From NCBI GenBank assembly GCA_019694875.1, contig JAIBBC010000001.1:930001-994000 (forward strand): a stretch of 64,000 bases of DNA. Direction: 5' to 3'. Positions 16,741-26,800 of this stretch are shown here, one piece after another. Both the position numbers and the translations under genes were made by a program. The notes under the pieces were generated by a model. That model saw only the letters and a program-made list of their open reading frames with translations, made no database searches and was not told the origin of the DNA. Source of the stretch: Cyclobacteriaceae bacterium. Its GTDB lineage: Bacteria; Bacteroidota; Bacteroidia; Cytophagales; Cyclobacteriaceae. The number at the start of each line of letters is the position of its first letter. Position 1 is the first letter of the stretch.

Positions 16741-19065
16741 TCACTGAAAGCGCGATGCAACAATAACCCGCTTCCGGAACGAATCCACCCGTCCTTTCGA
16801 ATCAAAAACCTCCATCCAAACAATGTAATAGCCGGTTCGGACTTTAGTGCCATCTGCCGCATCACCATCCCATCGCAAAAAACCGGTTGTTCCCAGTAAA
16901 GCATTATTGGCAAGTTGCTTCACTTCACGCCCCTGCCCGTCAAGAATTTTTACGTTTGCCACATAGCCTCCTGTATCAAAGTTGTAATGAATTTGTGTGA
17001 ACGAAGGCTGACCATTAACGGGTTCAAAAATTTCAGGCTCCACATTAACCCGATCGGCCAGCATTTCGTTCCGGGCATTCGAGTTGATGTATCCGGGCGT
17101 TGCAAAGCCGGCAGCGGAACTTGCCGATTGCCAGTTTGCCCGATCGTTCGTTGTCGCTTCCGCTGAAATTCGTTCGAGCGAAACGCCTTCATCATCCTTC
17201 AGGAACACCGAGTGGTAATCATCCGAATAGGAAAACAAATCGATCATTGAACCGTCAGCATCAATCAGCGCAACGGTTCCTTCATCGTCATTAAATGAGG
17301 GCAAATTTGAAACCTCGAAAACATTCTTCTCAACAGCCTGCACATACTCACCCGGCAGCACATTTTTGTCTTCCGTGAGAACCACATACGCATGAGGTGC
17401 TACAAGGAAGTCGTCGGCAGAAACGGGTTTTGCATTGAGAATCGTGCCGTCAATATAGTTCGCGATCGACCAGCCTTTCAGGGAAATGTATTTATCCGAG
17501 TTATTGTAAACCTCCACAAAATCAACTCCGGTCGGACGCGGGTTAAACAGAATCTCATTAACGATCAAATCCTTTTCTTCTGCAGGTTCTGGTAAAGCAA
17601 ATGATGCTGTAGAGAATTCGGTTTGAATTTCGTTGCCGTTGCAATCGAATATCTCATGTACGGAAAGTGCGTAGAGTGTTCTCACCTGAAGTGGTGTCAT
17701 CAGCGTAAGCTGAAGAGTGGTTAATGTTTCATCTGTAAAATTAGTGGACGTTATCTCTATAGCTGGTGTCAACTGAAATGCGATTGATGCAGGAGCATTG
17801 GCTAAAAGCTTTTCATTAAACTTCACAAGCAGCGTTGTTTCCGAAACAGGTACGATGGAGATTAACTTTGGCCCGGTTAAATCCGGTTTGCTTTCCAACA
17901 CGGAGTTCTGTGTTCCCGGTGTGCCGCCTTTGTCCGCTTCCGATGCAATCCAGTTATCACCTTCTCCGCATGGATTGCCGGGATCAATCAGTTCCAGTGT
18001 GTAGCCGCCTTGCTTCTTGTCTTCATCCCGGTACCAGCTATCGGAGTACGAAACCTTGTCGATAAGCAAGTCGTCTTTTCGTTTCAGCACAAGGTTGTCG
18101 CCATTGTTGTTCAGTGTGGGGAGGTTCACAACACCGATCGTTGCGCCAAATGATTGAAATTCTGAAACAGAAGTTGTGGCTGTAACAATTCTGTATTCAG
18201 CGGGATTCAATAACCCCGAAAGAATTGCTGTTGAACTGCCATCGGTAAATTTCCAGCCTGCCAGGTTTATGATTTTATTGCTTCGATTGAATAGTTCTAT
18301 AAACTCCGCTTCCGGCAGCCCGATAACGGGTGAGGGATCAGGGAAAATTTCGGTGATGATAACATCTTTGTACTCGGCCGGCTGCGAAGGGTCAACGTAT
18401 CGATCTCCGTTCACGACAAAATCGTCAAATGCATAATCGTTTGAGCGGGTGGAGGAATAAACGCAAACCAATCCGAAAAAAGCTGTACTGAAAATGTCAT
18501 TATTCGTGTCAGATCCTTCCTGTACATAACCACTTCCGGCCGCATCCGAAAACAACTGCCAGCTGCCATTCGCATCGCGCGTAACTTTTACTTTTATATT
18601 CGCCAGTGTTTGATTCACGCGCCCGTCCGGGCCATCGATAATTTTGGTTTTGGTTGATCCCGTTTGTTCATAAAGCGCTATTTCGTCTGCAGTATTACCG
18701 ATTCGAACGAAGTAGCCGTTCAGGGGCCCGGTTAAAACCGCTGCATCTGACACCAAATACACATCTGCATAGTTTGCCGATGATGTACTTCCGGTTATGG
18801 TTACCAAAAACTCCCACGAGGCATTATTGATTGCTTCGCTTGGTGTTGAGAGATAAGCTGTTTCACTTACCGCTGGTGCCTTGAGCTTGAGTACCCCGCT
18901 TTGAATGGTGAACTTTGAATCTGTTCCTGTCCAGGATGGATTAGTCGTAAAGTTACCGTCATTGAAGGTATCGGTAAACTGTGCTTTGCAATCGTAAGCA
19001 TAAACGAGCGTTAGGCATGAGATGATGAGGCAACATATTATTTGCACTCGACTGAAACGGGGCAT
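16741..19065 (-). CDS. Secreted protein with two lamin-tail domains
   Basis: The product is about 774 residues. It has a signal peptide (IICCLIISCLTLVYA), an N-terminal beta-rich domain (about 30-210, concanavalin-like), a lamin-tail domain (about 235-370, VIITEIFPDPSPVIGLPEAEFIE), an Ig-like domain (about 395-495), and a second lamin-tail domain (about 500-650, IVNEILFNPRPTGVDFVEVYN). The C-terminal region (YNFDTGGYVANVKILDGQG to GYYIVWMEVFDSKGR) resembles a FlgD-like domain that often ends type IX secreted proteins, so surface export is likely. The ATG at 19065 is preferred over a TTG six bases upstream. Its start faces asd across a 45-base gap. Confidence 0.82.
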   Translation of the reverse strand: MPRFSRVQIICCLIISCLTLVYAYDCKAQFTDTFNDGNFTTNPSWTGTDSKFTIQSGVLKLKAPAVSETAYLSTPSEAINNASWEFLVTITGSTSSANYADVYLVSDAAVLTGPLNGYFVRIGNTADEIALYEQTGSTKTKIIDGPDGRVNQTLANIKVKVTRDANGSWQLFSDAAGSGYVQEGSDTNNDIFSTAFFGLVCVYSSTRSNDYAFDDFVVNGDRYVDPSQPAEYKDVIITEIFPDPSPVIGLPEAEFIELFNRSNKIINLAGWKFTDGSSTAILSGLLNPAEYRIVTATTSVSEFQSFGATIGVVNLPTLNNNGDNLVLKRKDDLLIDKVSYSDSWYRDEDKKQGGYTLELIDPGNPCGEGDNWIASEADKGGTPGTQNSVLESKPDLTGPKLISIVPVSETTLLVKFNEKLLANAPASIAFQLTPAIEITSTNFTDETLTTLQLTLMTPLQVRTLYALSVHEIFDCNGNEIQTEFSTASFALPEPAEEKDLIVNEILFNPRPTGVDFVEVYNNSDKYISLKGWSIANYIDGTILNAKPVSADDFLVAPHAYVVLTEDKNVLPGEYVQAVEKNVFEVSNLPSFNDDEGTVALIDADGSMIDLFSYSDDYHSVFLKDDEGVSLERISAEATTNDRANWQSASSAAGFATPGYINSNARNEMLADRVNVEPEIFEPVNGQPSFTQIHYNFDTGGYVANVKILDGQGREVKQLANNALLGTTGFLRWDGDAADGTKVRTGYYIVWMEVFDSKGRVDSFRKRVIVASRFQ

Positions 19066-19068
19066 AAC

Positions 19069-19085
19069 CAAAAATACTATTTTTG
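19069..19085. promoter_or_regulatory. Divergent -7 elements in a perfect inverted repeat (asd and lamin-tail gene)
   Basis: CAAAAATA-C-TATTTTTG is a perfect 8-1-8 palindrome. Its right arm, 19078-19085, is TATTTTTG, a TAnnTTTG -7 element for asd 26 bases before that ATG. Its left arm is the same element on the minus strand, but it lies only four bases before the ATG of the lamin-tail gene, so use in that direction would need a leaderless start. Confidence 0.45.
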
Positions 19086-19110
19086 CGCCTTTAAAAGATT
19101 GACTAAGAAG

Positions 19111-20103
19111 ATGAAACTTGCAGTGGTAGGAGCTACCGGTCTGGTAGGTCAGGAGGTTTTGAAAGTCCTCGAAGAGAGGAAATTCCAGTTTGATGAGCTA
19201 TACCTGGTAGCATCAGTAAAATCCGTTGGACAAACGCTCCGTTTTAAGAATAAGGACTATACAATTCTTAGCATCGAAGAGTGCTGCAAACTTGCGCCTG
19301 ATGTTGCAATTTTTTCTGCCGGAGGCGGCACTTCACTCGAGTGGGCACCCAAGTTTGCCGAAATGGGTACGATCGTGATCGACAATTCTTCGGCCTGGAG
19401 AATGGATCCGACCAAAAAACTTATCGTTCCGGAGATCAACGGCCATGAATTAAAGATTGACGACCGCATTATCGCCAATCCGAATTGTTCTACCATTCAA
19501 ATGGTAATGGCGCTTGCTCCGTTACACGTAAAGTATAAGCTCAAGCGTATCGTTGTATCTACCTATCAGTCCGTGACTGGTACCGGTAAGGACGCTGTTC
19601 AGCAGATGATGGATGAGCGCGGTAATGTTGAGGGTCAGAAAGTATATCCGCACCGCATCGATATGAACGCATTGCCGCACATTGATGTGTTTACGGAAAA
19701 CGGATATACAAAAGAAGAAATGAAGATGGTAAATGAAACGCGCAAAATTCTGGGCGATCAAACCATTGGCGTTACTTCTACAACAGTTCGCATTCCAACC
19801 ATTGGCGGCCATGCTGAAGCCGTGAACGCTGAATTCTATCACGATTTTTCATTGAGCGAAGTGCGTGAAACGCTTGTGAATACTCCGGGAATTATCGTTC
19901 AGGATAATCCGAAAAACAATCTCTATCCGATGCCGATTACTGCACAGGGTAAGGATGAAGTTTTTGTTGGCCGCTTACGCAGAGACGAATCGCAACCCAA
20001 TACATTAAACATGTGGGTTGTTGCTGACAACCTCCGCAAAGGTGCTGCTACCAATGCAGTTCAAATCGCAGAATTTATGCTTGAAAAAAGCTTGGTGTAC
20101 TAA
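19111..20103 (+). CDS. asd: Aspartate-semialdehyde dehydrogenase
   Basis: Asd reduces aspartyl phosphate to aspartate semialdehyde on the route to lysine, diaminopimelate, methionine and threonine. From ATG 19111 the protein is 330 residues. It starts MKLAVVGATGLVGQEVL with the NADP-binding GATGLVG at 7-13, and has the catalytic cysteine Cys126 in NPNCSTIQ and the conserved STYQSVTGTGKDAV. The frame is open 23 codons upstream, but that part overlaps the divergent promoter and the opposite gene, so it is not used. A strong terminator follows the gene. Confidence 0.96.
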   Translation: MKLAVVGATGLVGQEVLKVLEERKFQFDELYLVASVKSVGQTLRFKNKDYTILSIEECCKLAPDVAIFSAGGGTSLEWAPKFAEMGTIVIDNSSAWRMDPTKKLIVPEINGHELKIDDRIIANPNCSTIQMVMALAPLHVKYKLKRIVVSTYQSVTGTGKDAVQQMMDERGNVEGQKVYPHRIDMNALPHIDVFTENGYTKEEMKMVNETRKILGDQTIGVTSTTVRIPTIGGHAEAVNAEFYHDFSLSEVRETLVNTPGIIVQDNPKNNLYPMPITAQGKDEVFVGRLRRDESQPNTLNMWVVADNLRKGAATNAVQIAEFMLEKSLVY

Positions 20104-20122
20104 ACGTCAAGCTCGACTTTAT

Positions 20123-20157
20123 AACAAACCCGGTTTAATACCGGGTTTGTTGTTTTA
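20123..20157 (+). terminator. Intrinsic terminator of asd
   Basis: A perfect 12-bp stem (AACAAACCCGGT 20123-20134 with ACCGGGTTTGTT 20140-20151) and a five-base loop are followed by GTTTTATG. It lies between convergent genes and may also stop transcripts from the minus-strand flavoprotein gene. Confidence 0.8.
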
Positions 20158-20164
20158 TGACAAA

Positions 20165-21397
20165 TCAGGCTGACGCTATCTGTTTCGCGGCAACATACGA
20201 AGTGGTCCACGCAGCCTGAAAATTAAACCCACCGGTTTCTCCGTCAATGTTCAATACTTCACCGGCAAAGAAGAGATTCTTCACTTTTTTACTCTCCATG
20301 GTATCAAGGTCGATCTCGTGAAGATCAACGCCTCCGCAGGTAACAAACTCTTCTTTGAATGTTGTCTTGCCCTTGATCTGGAACGGACAACGGATCAGCA
20401 GTTCAAGCAATTTGTTTAAGTTCTTATTCGCGAGTTCGCCCCAGATTTTTTCAGGATCAATTTCTGCAAGTTCACATAACCGCACCCACAACCGTTGCGG
20501 CAACTCATACAACGGATATGAATAAATCTTCCGTTTTCCGTTTTTGCTTTTGTAATCGATCAAAAATTGCCTGACAACTTCTTCGCGTGTTTCCGGTATC
20601 CAGCCCACTAAAACCGTAGCCTCATATCTGTGCTGATAAAAATATTCGGCAGCCCAGGCCGAAAGTTTGATAACCGCAGGACCGCTCAATCCCCAGTGTG
20701 TGATCAGTATCGGTCCTTCCTGAAAAAACTTTGCCCCTGCAATTCTCACCACACCTTTCGAAACCGACACGCCCATTAAATCTTTAAACTGCTTCTGCGA
20801 ATCATTGAGTGTGAAAAGCGATGGGATAAGCGGCAAGGTTGAATGGCCCATGCTTCTCAGAAACGAATAGGCACTCGCGTTAGGGTGGCCCCCGATAGCG
20901 ACTAAAACTTTCTTGCCTGCGAATTTTTTATCGTCACAAAAAATTGAAAACCCGGTGGATGTGATTTTGATTTCAGTCACGCCTGCGTTAAGCTCGATTT
21001 TAATTTGATGCTTTTTTGCTTCACGCAGAAAACAATCGATAATCGTGGCCGAGTTATCGGTAACCGGGAACATTCGTCCATCTGCTTCCGCTTTAAGTTT
21101 CACGCCTTGTTGTTCAAACCAGCGAACCACATCGGTCGCCTGGTATTTCCGGAACAACGACTTAAGCACCTTTTGTCCACGTGGATAATGGTGTGAAAGT
21201 TCAGTCGGCTCGAAACAGTTGTGTGTAACGTTGCAGCGGCCGCCCCCTGAAATCCGGACTTTAGAAAGTAACTTGTTCGATTTCTCCAGAATTAAAATTT
21301 TCAGATCCGGCCTCATTTCCGCTGCCTGAATTGCACCAAAAAAGCCTGCGGCCCCGCCTCCGATAATTATTAAATCAAACACCCCTAAAAATGGCAT
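20165..21397 (-). CDS. FAD-dependent oxidoreductase of the HI0933/BaiN family
   Basis: The 410-residue flavoprotein begins with a Rossmann FAD-binding motif IIIGGGAAGFFGAIQA (about 10-25), followed by ILEKSNKLLSKVRISGGGRCN, the HI0933-like family signature. The C-terminus has the second FAD contact FFAGEVLNIDGETGGFNFQAA. The family includes BaiN, implicated in bile-acid dehydroxylation in gut clostridia, but most members such as YhiN have no known reaction, so no substrate is assigned. The gene is transcribed alone and converges on asd. Confidence 0.9.
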   Translation of the reverse strand: MPFLGVFDLIIIGGGAAGFFGAIQAAEMRPDLKILILEKSNKLLSKVRISGGGRCNVTHNCFEPTELSHHYPRGQKVLKSLFRKYQATDVVRWFEQQGVKLKAEADGRMFPVTDNSATIIDCFLREAKKHQIKIELNAGVTEIKITSTGFSIFCDDKKFAGKKVLVAIGGHPNASAYSFLRSMGHSTLPLIPSLFTLNDSQKQFKDLMGVSVSKGVVRIAGAKFFQEGPILITHWGLSGPAVIKLSAWAAEYFYQHRYEATVLVGWIPETREEVVRQFLIDYKSKNGKRKIYSYPLYELPQRLWVRLCELAEIDPEKIWGELANKNLNKLLELLIRCPFQIKGKTTFKEEFVTCGGVDLHEIDLDTMESKKVKNLFFAGEVLNIDGETGGFNFQAAWTTSYVAAKQIASA

Positions 21398-21469
21398 TTT
21401 TCGCGGGAATTAAACTTACCTTTAAGGTCGTATTTGTATACACAACAGTCTAACGTTCGGCATTTAGGT

Positions 21470-21751
21470 ATGTCTTTCATCTATTCACTCGTGGCGCGTG
21501 CAGAGGTGGCTTTTCCTCGCAGTTTCAGCATACTGAACCTGTTAAGCATTATTTTGTTCGGAGTCGCGCTGATTCTTCCGGTAACTTCCTCTATCGTTGT
21601 TTTGATTATGAGCATGCTTATTCAGGCGGCTTTCTTTCGCGTTATGCACCGGCAGAAAGTTGGCACCTATAAACTGCTTAAGCGTCTCGCTTTTCTGGTG
21701 ATTTCCTCTTGTACCATTTTCGTGATTCTTTTTCAGCATCATCTGCTGTAA
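21470..21751 (+). CDS. Small membrane protein of unknown function
   Basis: From ATG 21470 the protein is 93 residues, with two or three hydrophobic segments (LNLLSIILFGVALILPV, SIVVLIMSMLIQAAFF, RLAFLVISSCTIFVILF). The frame is open a further 12 codons upstream from a TTG, which is less likely as a start. I do not recognise the family. It is 47 bases upstream of the next plus-strand gene and may be transcribed with it. Confidence 0.6.
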   Translation: MSFIYSLVARAEVAFPRSFSILNLLSIILFGVALILPVTSSIVVLIMSMLIQAAFFRVMHRQKVGTYKLLKRLAFLVISSCTIFVILFQHHLL

Positions 21752-21798
21752 TCCCGTTTACAAATCAATTACTAATATTGCGTTCATAATTGCTCGCA

Positions 21799-22347
21799 AT
21801 GGTTCGCTTGTTTCTTGTCGTATTTTTTGTTTCCGCAATTTCTTTTGATCTGTACTCACAGAAAGAAAAAGTAAATGCCGAAGGCCATTATGCTTTTACC
21901 CCATTAGCCGGTTGGAATGTTCGCTTCAGCGGAAGCGAAAGTTATGCGTATGCGCCTGCTGATGGCGAGATGGACCCCTGGGACGAAAAGATAGAATTCA
22001 GCGTTACCGATGGTGAGGGTATTGAATTGACAGATGCCTTTGATTTTTATCTCAACACCGACTTTCCTGAAGTCTACGGGGGTTTCAAAGTTGTAGACCA
22101 GGGATCGGAACAAATCAATGGGCTTTCGGCTAAATGGATGACGTTTACATTTGCAGCACAAGGCACGGCCGCGGGAGCAACGGGCACGGGCGACAGCACA
22201 GTATCGGCAACTCTTCAGGCTCTGTTCTACGTGATCAAAAAAGACAATTCTCTTTACCTGATTAATGGCGTTACTGACAAAAGTCTTTTTTCCCGATTCG
22301 ACCAGCCCTTCCGCACCATCATCCGCACATTTCGTGTTAAAGAATGA
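21799..22347 (+). CDS. Secreted protein of unknown function, possibly PsbP-like
   Basis: From ATG 21799 the product is 182 residues with a signal peptide (MVRLFLVVFFVSAISFDLYSQ). The mature part reads like a PsbP/MOG1-type fold: a start YAFTPLAGWNVRF, a middle DFYLNTDFPEVYGGFKVVDQG, then NGLSAKWMTFTF and a late YLINGVTDKSLFSRFDQPFRTIIRTFRV. That pattern, ending in a motif about filtering small error terms, is common in bacterial PsbP-related proteins, but the match is by eye only. It overlaps the next gene by four bases (ATGA), so they are coupled. Confidence 0.65.
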   Translation: MVRLFLVVFFVSAISFDLYSQKEKVNAEGHYAFTPLAGWNVRFSGSESYAYAPADGEMDPWDEKIEFSVTDGEGIELTDAFDFYLNTDFPEVYGGFKVVDQGSEQINGLSAKWMTFTFAAQGTAAGATGTGDSTVSATLQALFYVIKKDNSLYLINGVTDKSLFSRFDQPFRTIIRTFRVKE

Positions 22348-23540
22348 TTGAGAAGCTGCTCCAGGAAAACATTCAGGAATTTATCCGGCAGCATGCTAAC
22401 GATGACGAGCAAAAGCTTCTGCTCAGGCAACAAACAATTTTCGATGTGCCGGCAAGTGCGATCGCCTGGCAGATTGCCGGAAGAAGAAAAGCAAAGATTA
22501 AAATTCCGCTCTATTATAATACTGTGAACATCGTTTATCCGCCCGGAGTAAACCTTGAGCAGAGTTCATCCGAACAAACTGCTGCGTTTAAAGCATCGGT
22601 TCTCTCAGAGCAGTCATCGGCAACAAGTTCACTGATCGATCTTACCGGTGGATTTGGCATTGATAGTTATTTCTTCAGTAAGAAATTTGACCGCGTTACG
22701 TATGTAGAGCCCAATTCAGAATTACTCGATCATGCTAAACACAATCACGCTGAATTGGGTAGTAAAAACATCCGGCACCTAAACTCAACCGCAGAGGAAT
22801 TTCTTGAGTCGCTAACAGAAGCTGTTGATTGTTTTTACATCGATCCTTCCCGCAGATCATCTTCAAACACCAAAGTTTTTAAACTTTCGGACTGCGAGCC
22901 CAACGTTATTACACTTTTGCCCGGGATTTTCAAGCGGGCAAATTATCTGATGATTAAGGCAGCGCCATTGCTTGACGTGCAGCAGGCTCTGCGAGAATTG
23001 ATTTTTGTAAAACACGTCTGGGTCGTTTCTGTCAGTAATGAAGTGAAGGAACTTTTATTGCTCTGCAAAAAAGATTACAAAGAACAGGCAACCATTACTG
23101 CTGTTAACCTCGAGAGCAGTCAGCCACCCTTCACATTTCAGCTTGCTGACGAACAAAAAACGCAAGCTTTATTTTCAAATCCGTTGGCATACTTGTATGA
23201 ACCAAACGGCTCCATTCTCAAGGCGGGTGCATTTAAGTCAGTTGCGGAGAAATTTGCGCTGAGCAAACTGCACGCAAACACGCATCTGTACACAAGCGAT
23301 GCGCTTATCAATGATTTCCCCGGCCGGATTTTCAAAACAGAAGCTCTATTAAAAGCTGATGCCAAAGCCGTGGCATCATATTTTCCCGACAGAAAAGTGA
23401 ACGTGATCACCCGCAATTACCCGCTGTCACCGGATGAACTGAAGAAAAAACTTAAACTTCAGGATGGGGGTGAGCAATACCTGATTGCATGTTCGGGAGA
23501 AAAACAAAAATTTTTGATCGCGGCAGGACGACTGAAATAA
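22344..23540 (+). CDS. Class I SAM-dependent methyltransferase with C-terminal THUMP-like domain
   Basis: The 398-residue protein has an N-terminal helical domain (about 1-95), a Rossmann methyltransferase core with SAM motif LIDLTGGFGIDSYFFSKKF (about 117-135), acidic residue YVEPN, and a catalytic-type motif YIDPSRRSS near 178. The C-terminal region LSPDELKKKLKLQDGGEQYLIA resembles the THUMP-like domain seen in this Bacteroidota family. The DPSRR motif and domain plan suggest RNA as substrate, but the target is unknown. It is translationally coupled to the preceding secreted protein and converges on the next small gene with a one-base gap. Confidence 0.85.
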   Translation: MIEKLLQENIQEFIRQHANDDEQKLLLRQQTIFDVPASAIAWQIAGRRKAKIKIPLYYNTVNIVYPPGVNLEQSSSEQTAAFKASVLSEQSSATSSLIDLTGGFGIDSYFFSKKFDRVTYVEPNSELLDHAKHNHAELGSKNIRHLNSTAEEFLESLTEAVDCFYIDPSRRSSSNTKVFKLSDCEPNVITLLPGIFKRANYLMIKAAPLLDVQQALRELIFVKHVWVVSVSNEVKELLLLCKKDYKEQATITAVNLESSQPPFTFQLADEQKTQALFSNPLAYLYEPNGSILKAGAFKSVAEKFALSKLHANTHLYTSDALINDFPGRIFKTEALLKADAKAVASYFPDRKVNVITRNYPLSPDELKKKLKLQDGGEQYLIACSGEKQKFLIAAGRLK

Positions 23541-23541
23541 C

Positions 23542-23733
23542 CTATGCAAAAAAATAGAGTCCCCAGTAAACCGCATAGCAAAGCACGGCCACTGTGCCAT
23601 AGACTTTAATTACTTTTCTCCGGTTCTGGATATCTTCCCACCACAGCATTGCCCACGGACGGAAAAGTCCGATCACCAAAAAAATCACGCTGGTAGCGGC
23701 AAGTAGCAGAAAGAAAAGCCGTACGATTCCCAT
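23542..23733 (-). CDS. Small two-helix membrane protein
   Basis: From ATG 23733 this 63-residue protein has two hydrophobic segments (LFFLLLAATSVIFLVIGLF and VAVLCYAVYWGLYFF) separated by a loop with WAMLWWEDIQNRRKVIKVYG. Similar short proteins are common and unnamed in Bacteroidota. The frame is open a further 42 codons upstream, but that part is polar and overlaps the mfd start, so it is left out. Function is unknown. Confidence 0.65.
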   Translation of the reverse strand: MGIVRLFFLLLAATSVIFLVIGLFRPWAMLWWEDIQNRRKVIKVYGTVAVLCYAVYWGLYFFA

Positions 23734-23816
23734 GACAGAAAGGTAAAACAAATTTCTGCCTCCTTCATTTTTTGCAGCATCGTTTACACGTGGAACTAAA
23801 AAATCTGATTCCTGAT

Positions 23817-23824
23817 TATCTTTG
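23817..23824 (+). promoter_or_regulatory. Possible mfd promoter -7 element
   Basis: TATCTTTG matches TAnnTTTG. It would put the transcript start only a few bases before the assumed mfd start codon and no TTTG -33 is seen, so either the gene is nearly leaderless or the match is chance. Confidence 0.25.
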
Positions 23825-23833
23825 CTGTTGAAT

Positions 23834-26800
23834 TTGAGGGCGCAAGATTTTTTGAACATCTATTGCGCGGATGGTTTGATCAAGACCGTAGCCGCAGGGA
23901 TTCATGCGGCCAAAAACCAAAACATTCGCCTGAAAGGGCTTGCCGGCAGTTTCGATGCCGTGATCACCGCCAGCTCGTTCAAACTTCACCCGCACGATTA
24001 TTTTATCGTTCTCCAGGATAAGGAAGAAGCCGCCTATTTTCAGAACGATTTACAAAACCTGCTCGGTCGCGAAATTCTCCTCTTCCCCATGTCGTACAAG
24101 CGCCCGTATGAATTCCTGGAAATTGAAAACGCAAACATTTTAATGCGGGCAGAGGTGCTTAACCGCCTTGCAGAGAAAACCAAACCCGAAATTATTGTCA
24201 CGTATCCCGAAGCGCTTTCTGAAAAAGTAATTAATAAGCGTTCGCTCGCCACAAATACGTTCACTGTTAAGCTGAAAGAGAAGCTTGAAATTCCCTTTCT
24301 GGAAGAGTTTTTACACAGCTACGATTTCGAAAAGACCGACTTCGTTTATGAGGCGGGACAGTTTTCGGTACGCGGAGGCATAATTGACGTGTTTTCTTTT
24401 GCGCACGAATTGCCGTACCGGATCGAACTATTTGGTGACGAAGTTGACAGTATCCGTTCATTCGATCCCGGATCGCAACTTTCGGTTGATACGCTTACGC
24501 AGATCAGCATTATTCCCAACGTACAAACCAAGTTGATGCAGGAAGAGCGTCAGTCGTTGCTTGATTTTATTGCTCCGACCACACGCCTGTGGTTTAAAGA
24601 CTTTCAGCTTACGCTGGATGTGTTGAAGAAATCATTCGAAAAAGCTGAAGAATCGTTCGATTCGATCGTTCAGCAAAGTGGTGCACAGGTGGTGTTAAAG
24701 CCCGAACAGCTCTTTGAAGTTGCAAAAACATTTAAGTCCCGCTCCGAATCTTTCCAGCGGATTGAATTCGGCAGCCGCGCCATACTGAATGATGCAATCG
24801 TCTTTGATCTTCCTTCAGCGGCCCAGCCTTCGTTCAACAAAAATTTCGAATTGCTTGCCGGAAACCTGGTGGAACATCAGGCGCAGGGTTACTCCAATTT
24901 CATCGCGGCCGATATCGCCAAACAGCAAGACCGGCTGAAAGAAATTTTTGAAGAGATTCATCCGGAAATCCGGTTTCAGCCGCTTGAATTTGCGCTTCGC
25001 GAAGGTTTTGTCGATCAGTCGCTTAAAATAGTTTGCTATACCGATCACCAGATTTTCGAGCGCTTTCACCGGTATCGTTCAAAAGAAAAATTCTCAAAGT
25101 CGAAGGCTATCACGTTACGCGAGTTGCATACGCTGCAGCCCGGAGATTTTGTAACACACATTGATTACGGAATTGGAAAGTTTGCAGGCCTCGAGAAGAA
25201 AGAAGTAAACGGTCACGAACAGGAATCGATCCGGTTGGTTTATCGTGACAACGATTTGCTCTACGTGAGTATTCACGCGCTCCACAAGATTTCTAAATAT
25301 TCCGGAAAGGATGGCACGCCTCCTCAAATCAGTAAGCTCGGTTCCCAGGAATGGGAGTCGAAAAAAGCGAAGGTTAAAGGAAAAGTAAAAGACATTGCCA
25401 AGGAGCTTATCAGTCTGTATGCAAAACGAAAAACAGCTCCCGGTTTTTCTTTTTCACCCGACAGCTATTTGCAGGCTGAGCTTGAATCATCTTTCCTGTA
25501 TGAAGATACACCCGACCAGGCGCGGGCAACCGAAGATGTTAAGCGCGACATGCAGGAACCGCATCCAATGGACCGGTTGATTTGTGGAGATGTCGGCTTT
25601 GGAAAAACGGAGGTTGCGATTCGGGCTGCTTTCAAAGCCACTGCAGACGGGAAACAGGTTGCTGTACTGGTGCCCACCACCATTTTGGCCATGCAACATC
25701 ACCGAACGTTCAGGGAACGTCTTCGAAACCTGCCGGTGCGTGTTGATTACATTTCGCGTTTCCGTACTGAAAAAGAAATCAAAAAAATCATTGCAGATGT
25801 AAAGGAGGGCAAGGTCGACATCCTGGTTGGTACTCATCGTGTTGTAAGCAAAGACATAGAGTTTAAAGACCTTGGTTTGCTCATTGTTGATGAAGAACAA
25901 AAGTTCGGGGTAAAAGTAAAAGACCGGCTAAAGGAATTGAAGGTTAATGTTGACGTGCTCACATTAACGGCTACGCCAATTCCACGCACGTTACATTTCT
26001 CGTTGATGGGTGCGCGCGATCTTAGCATTATTTCCACACCTCCGCCAAACCGGCAGCCTGTTACAACCGAACTTCATACGTTCGATGAAAAAGTTATCCG
26101 CGATGCCGTCAGTTATGAGTTGCGAAGGGGAGGGCAGGTGTTTTTTGTTCACAACCGTGTAAGCGACATCGACTCGGTTGCCAATACGATCTACAAGCTT
26201 GTTCCGGATGCAAAGATTGGCATTGCCCATGGTCAAATGGAAGGTGACAAACTTGAGCGCGCGATGATGAAATTTATCGATGCCGAGTACGATGTATTAG
26301 TGTCGACGAATATTATAGAGTCAGGCCTTGATATTCCAAACGCCAACACCATCATTATCAATCAGGCCCACATGTTCGGGTTATCCGATCTGCACCAGAT
26401 GCGCGGGCGTGTGGGCCGTTCGAACAAGAAAGCGTTTTGTTATTTACTAACTCCGCCTGCTTCGTTACTTACATCCGACTCGCGCAAACGTCTCGCGGCT
26501 CTGGAAGAGTTTTCTGATTTGGGTGACGGCTTCAAGGTTGCAATGCGCGATCTTGATATCCGGGGTGCGGGCAATTTGTTGGGTGGCGAGCAAAGTGGTT
26601 TCATTAACGATCTCGGCTTTGAAACCTATCACAAGATTTTGGACGATGCGATTCAGGAGTTGAAAGAAAACGACTTCCGCGAACTGTTTGCCGTGGAGCT
26701 TGCCGAGAAAGCAAAAATCATTGTTCAGGATTGCGTGATTGAAACCGACCTTGAAATCTTAATCCCCGAAACGTACGTGAACAACACGAGCGAACGCCTT

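Noticed and set aside
23781-23798. CACGTG with a GAAC flank upstream of mfd as a further parS site
   Set aside because: Only one half-site fits; the left flank is out of register.
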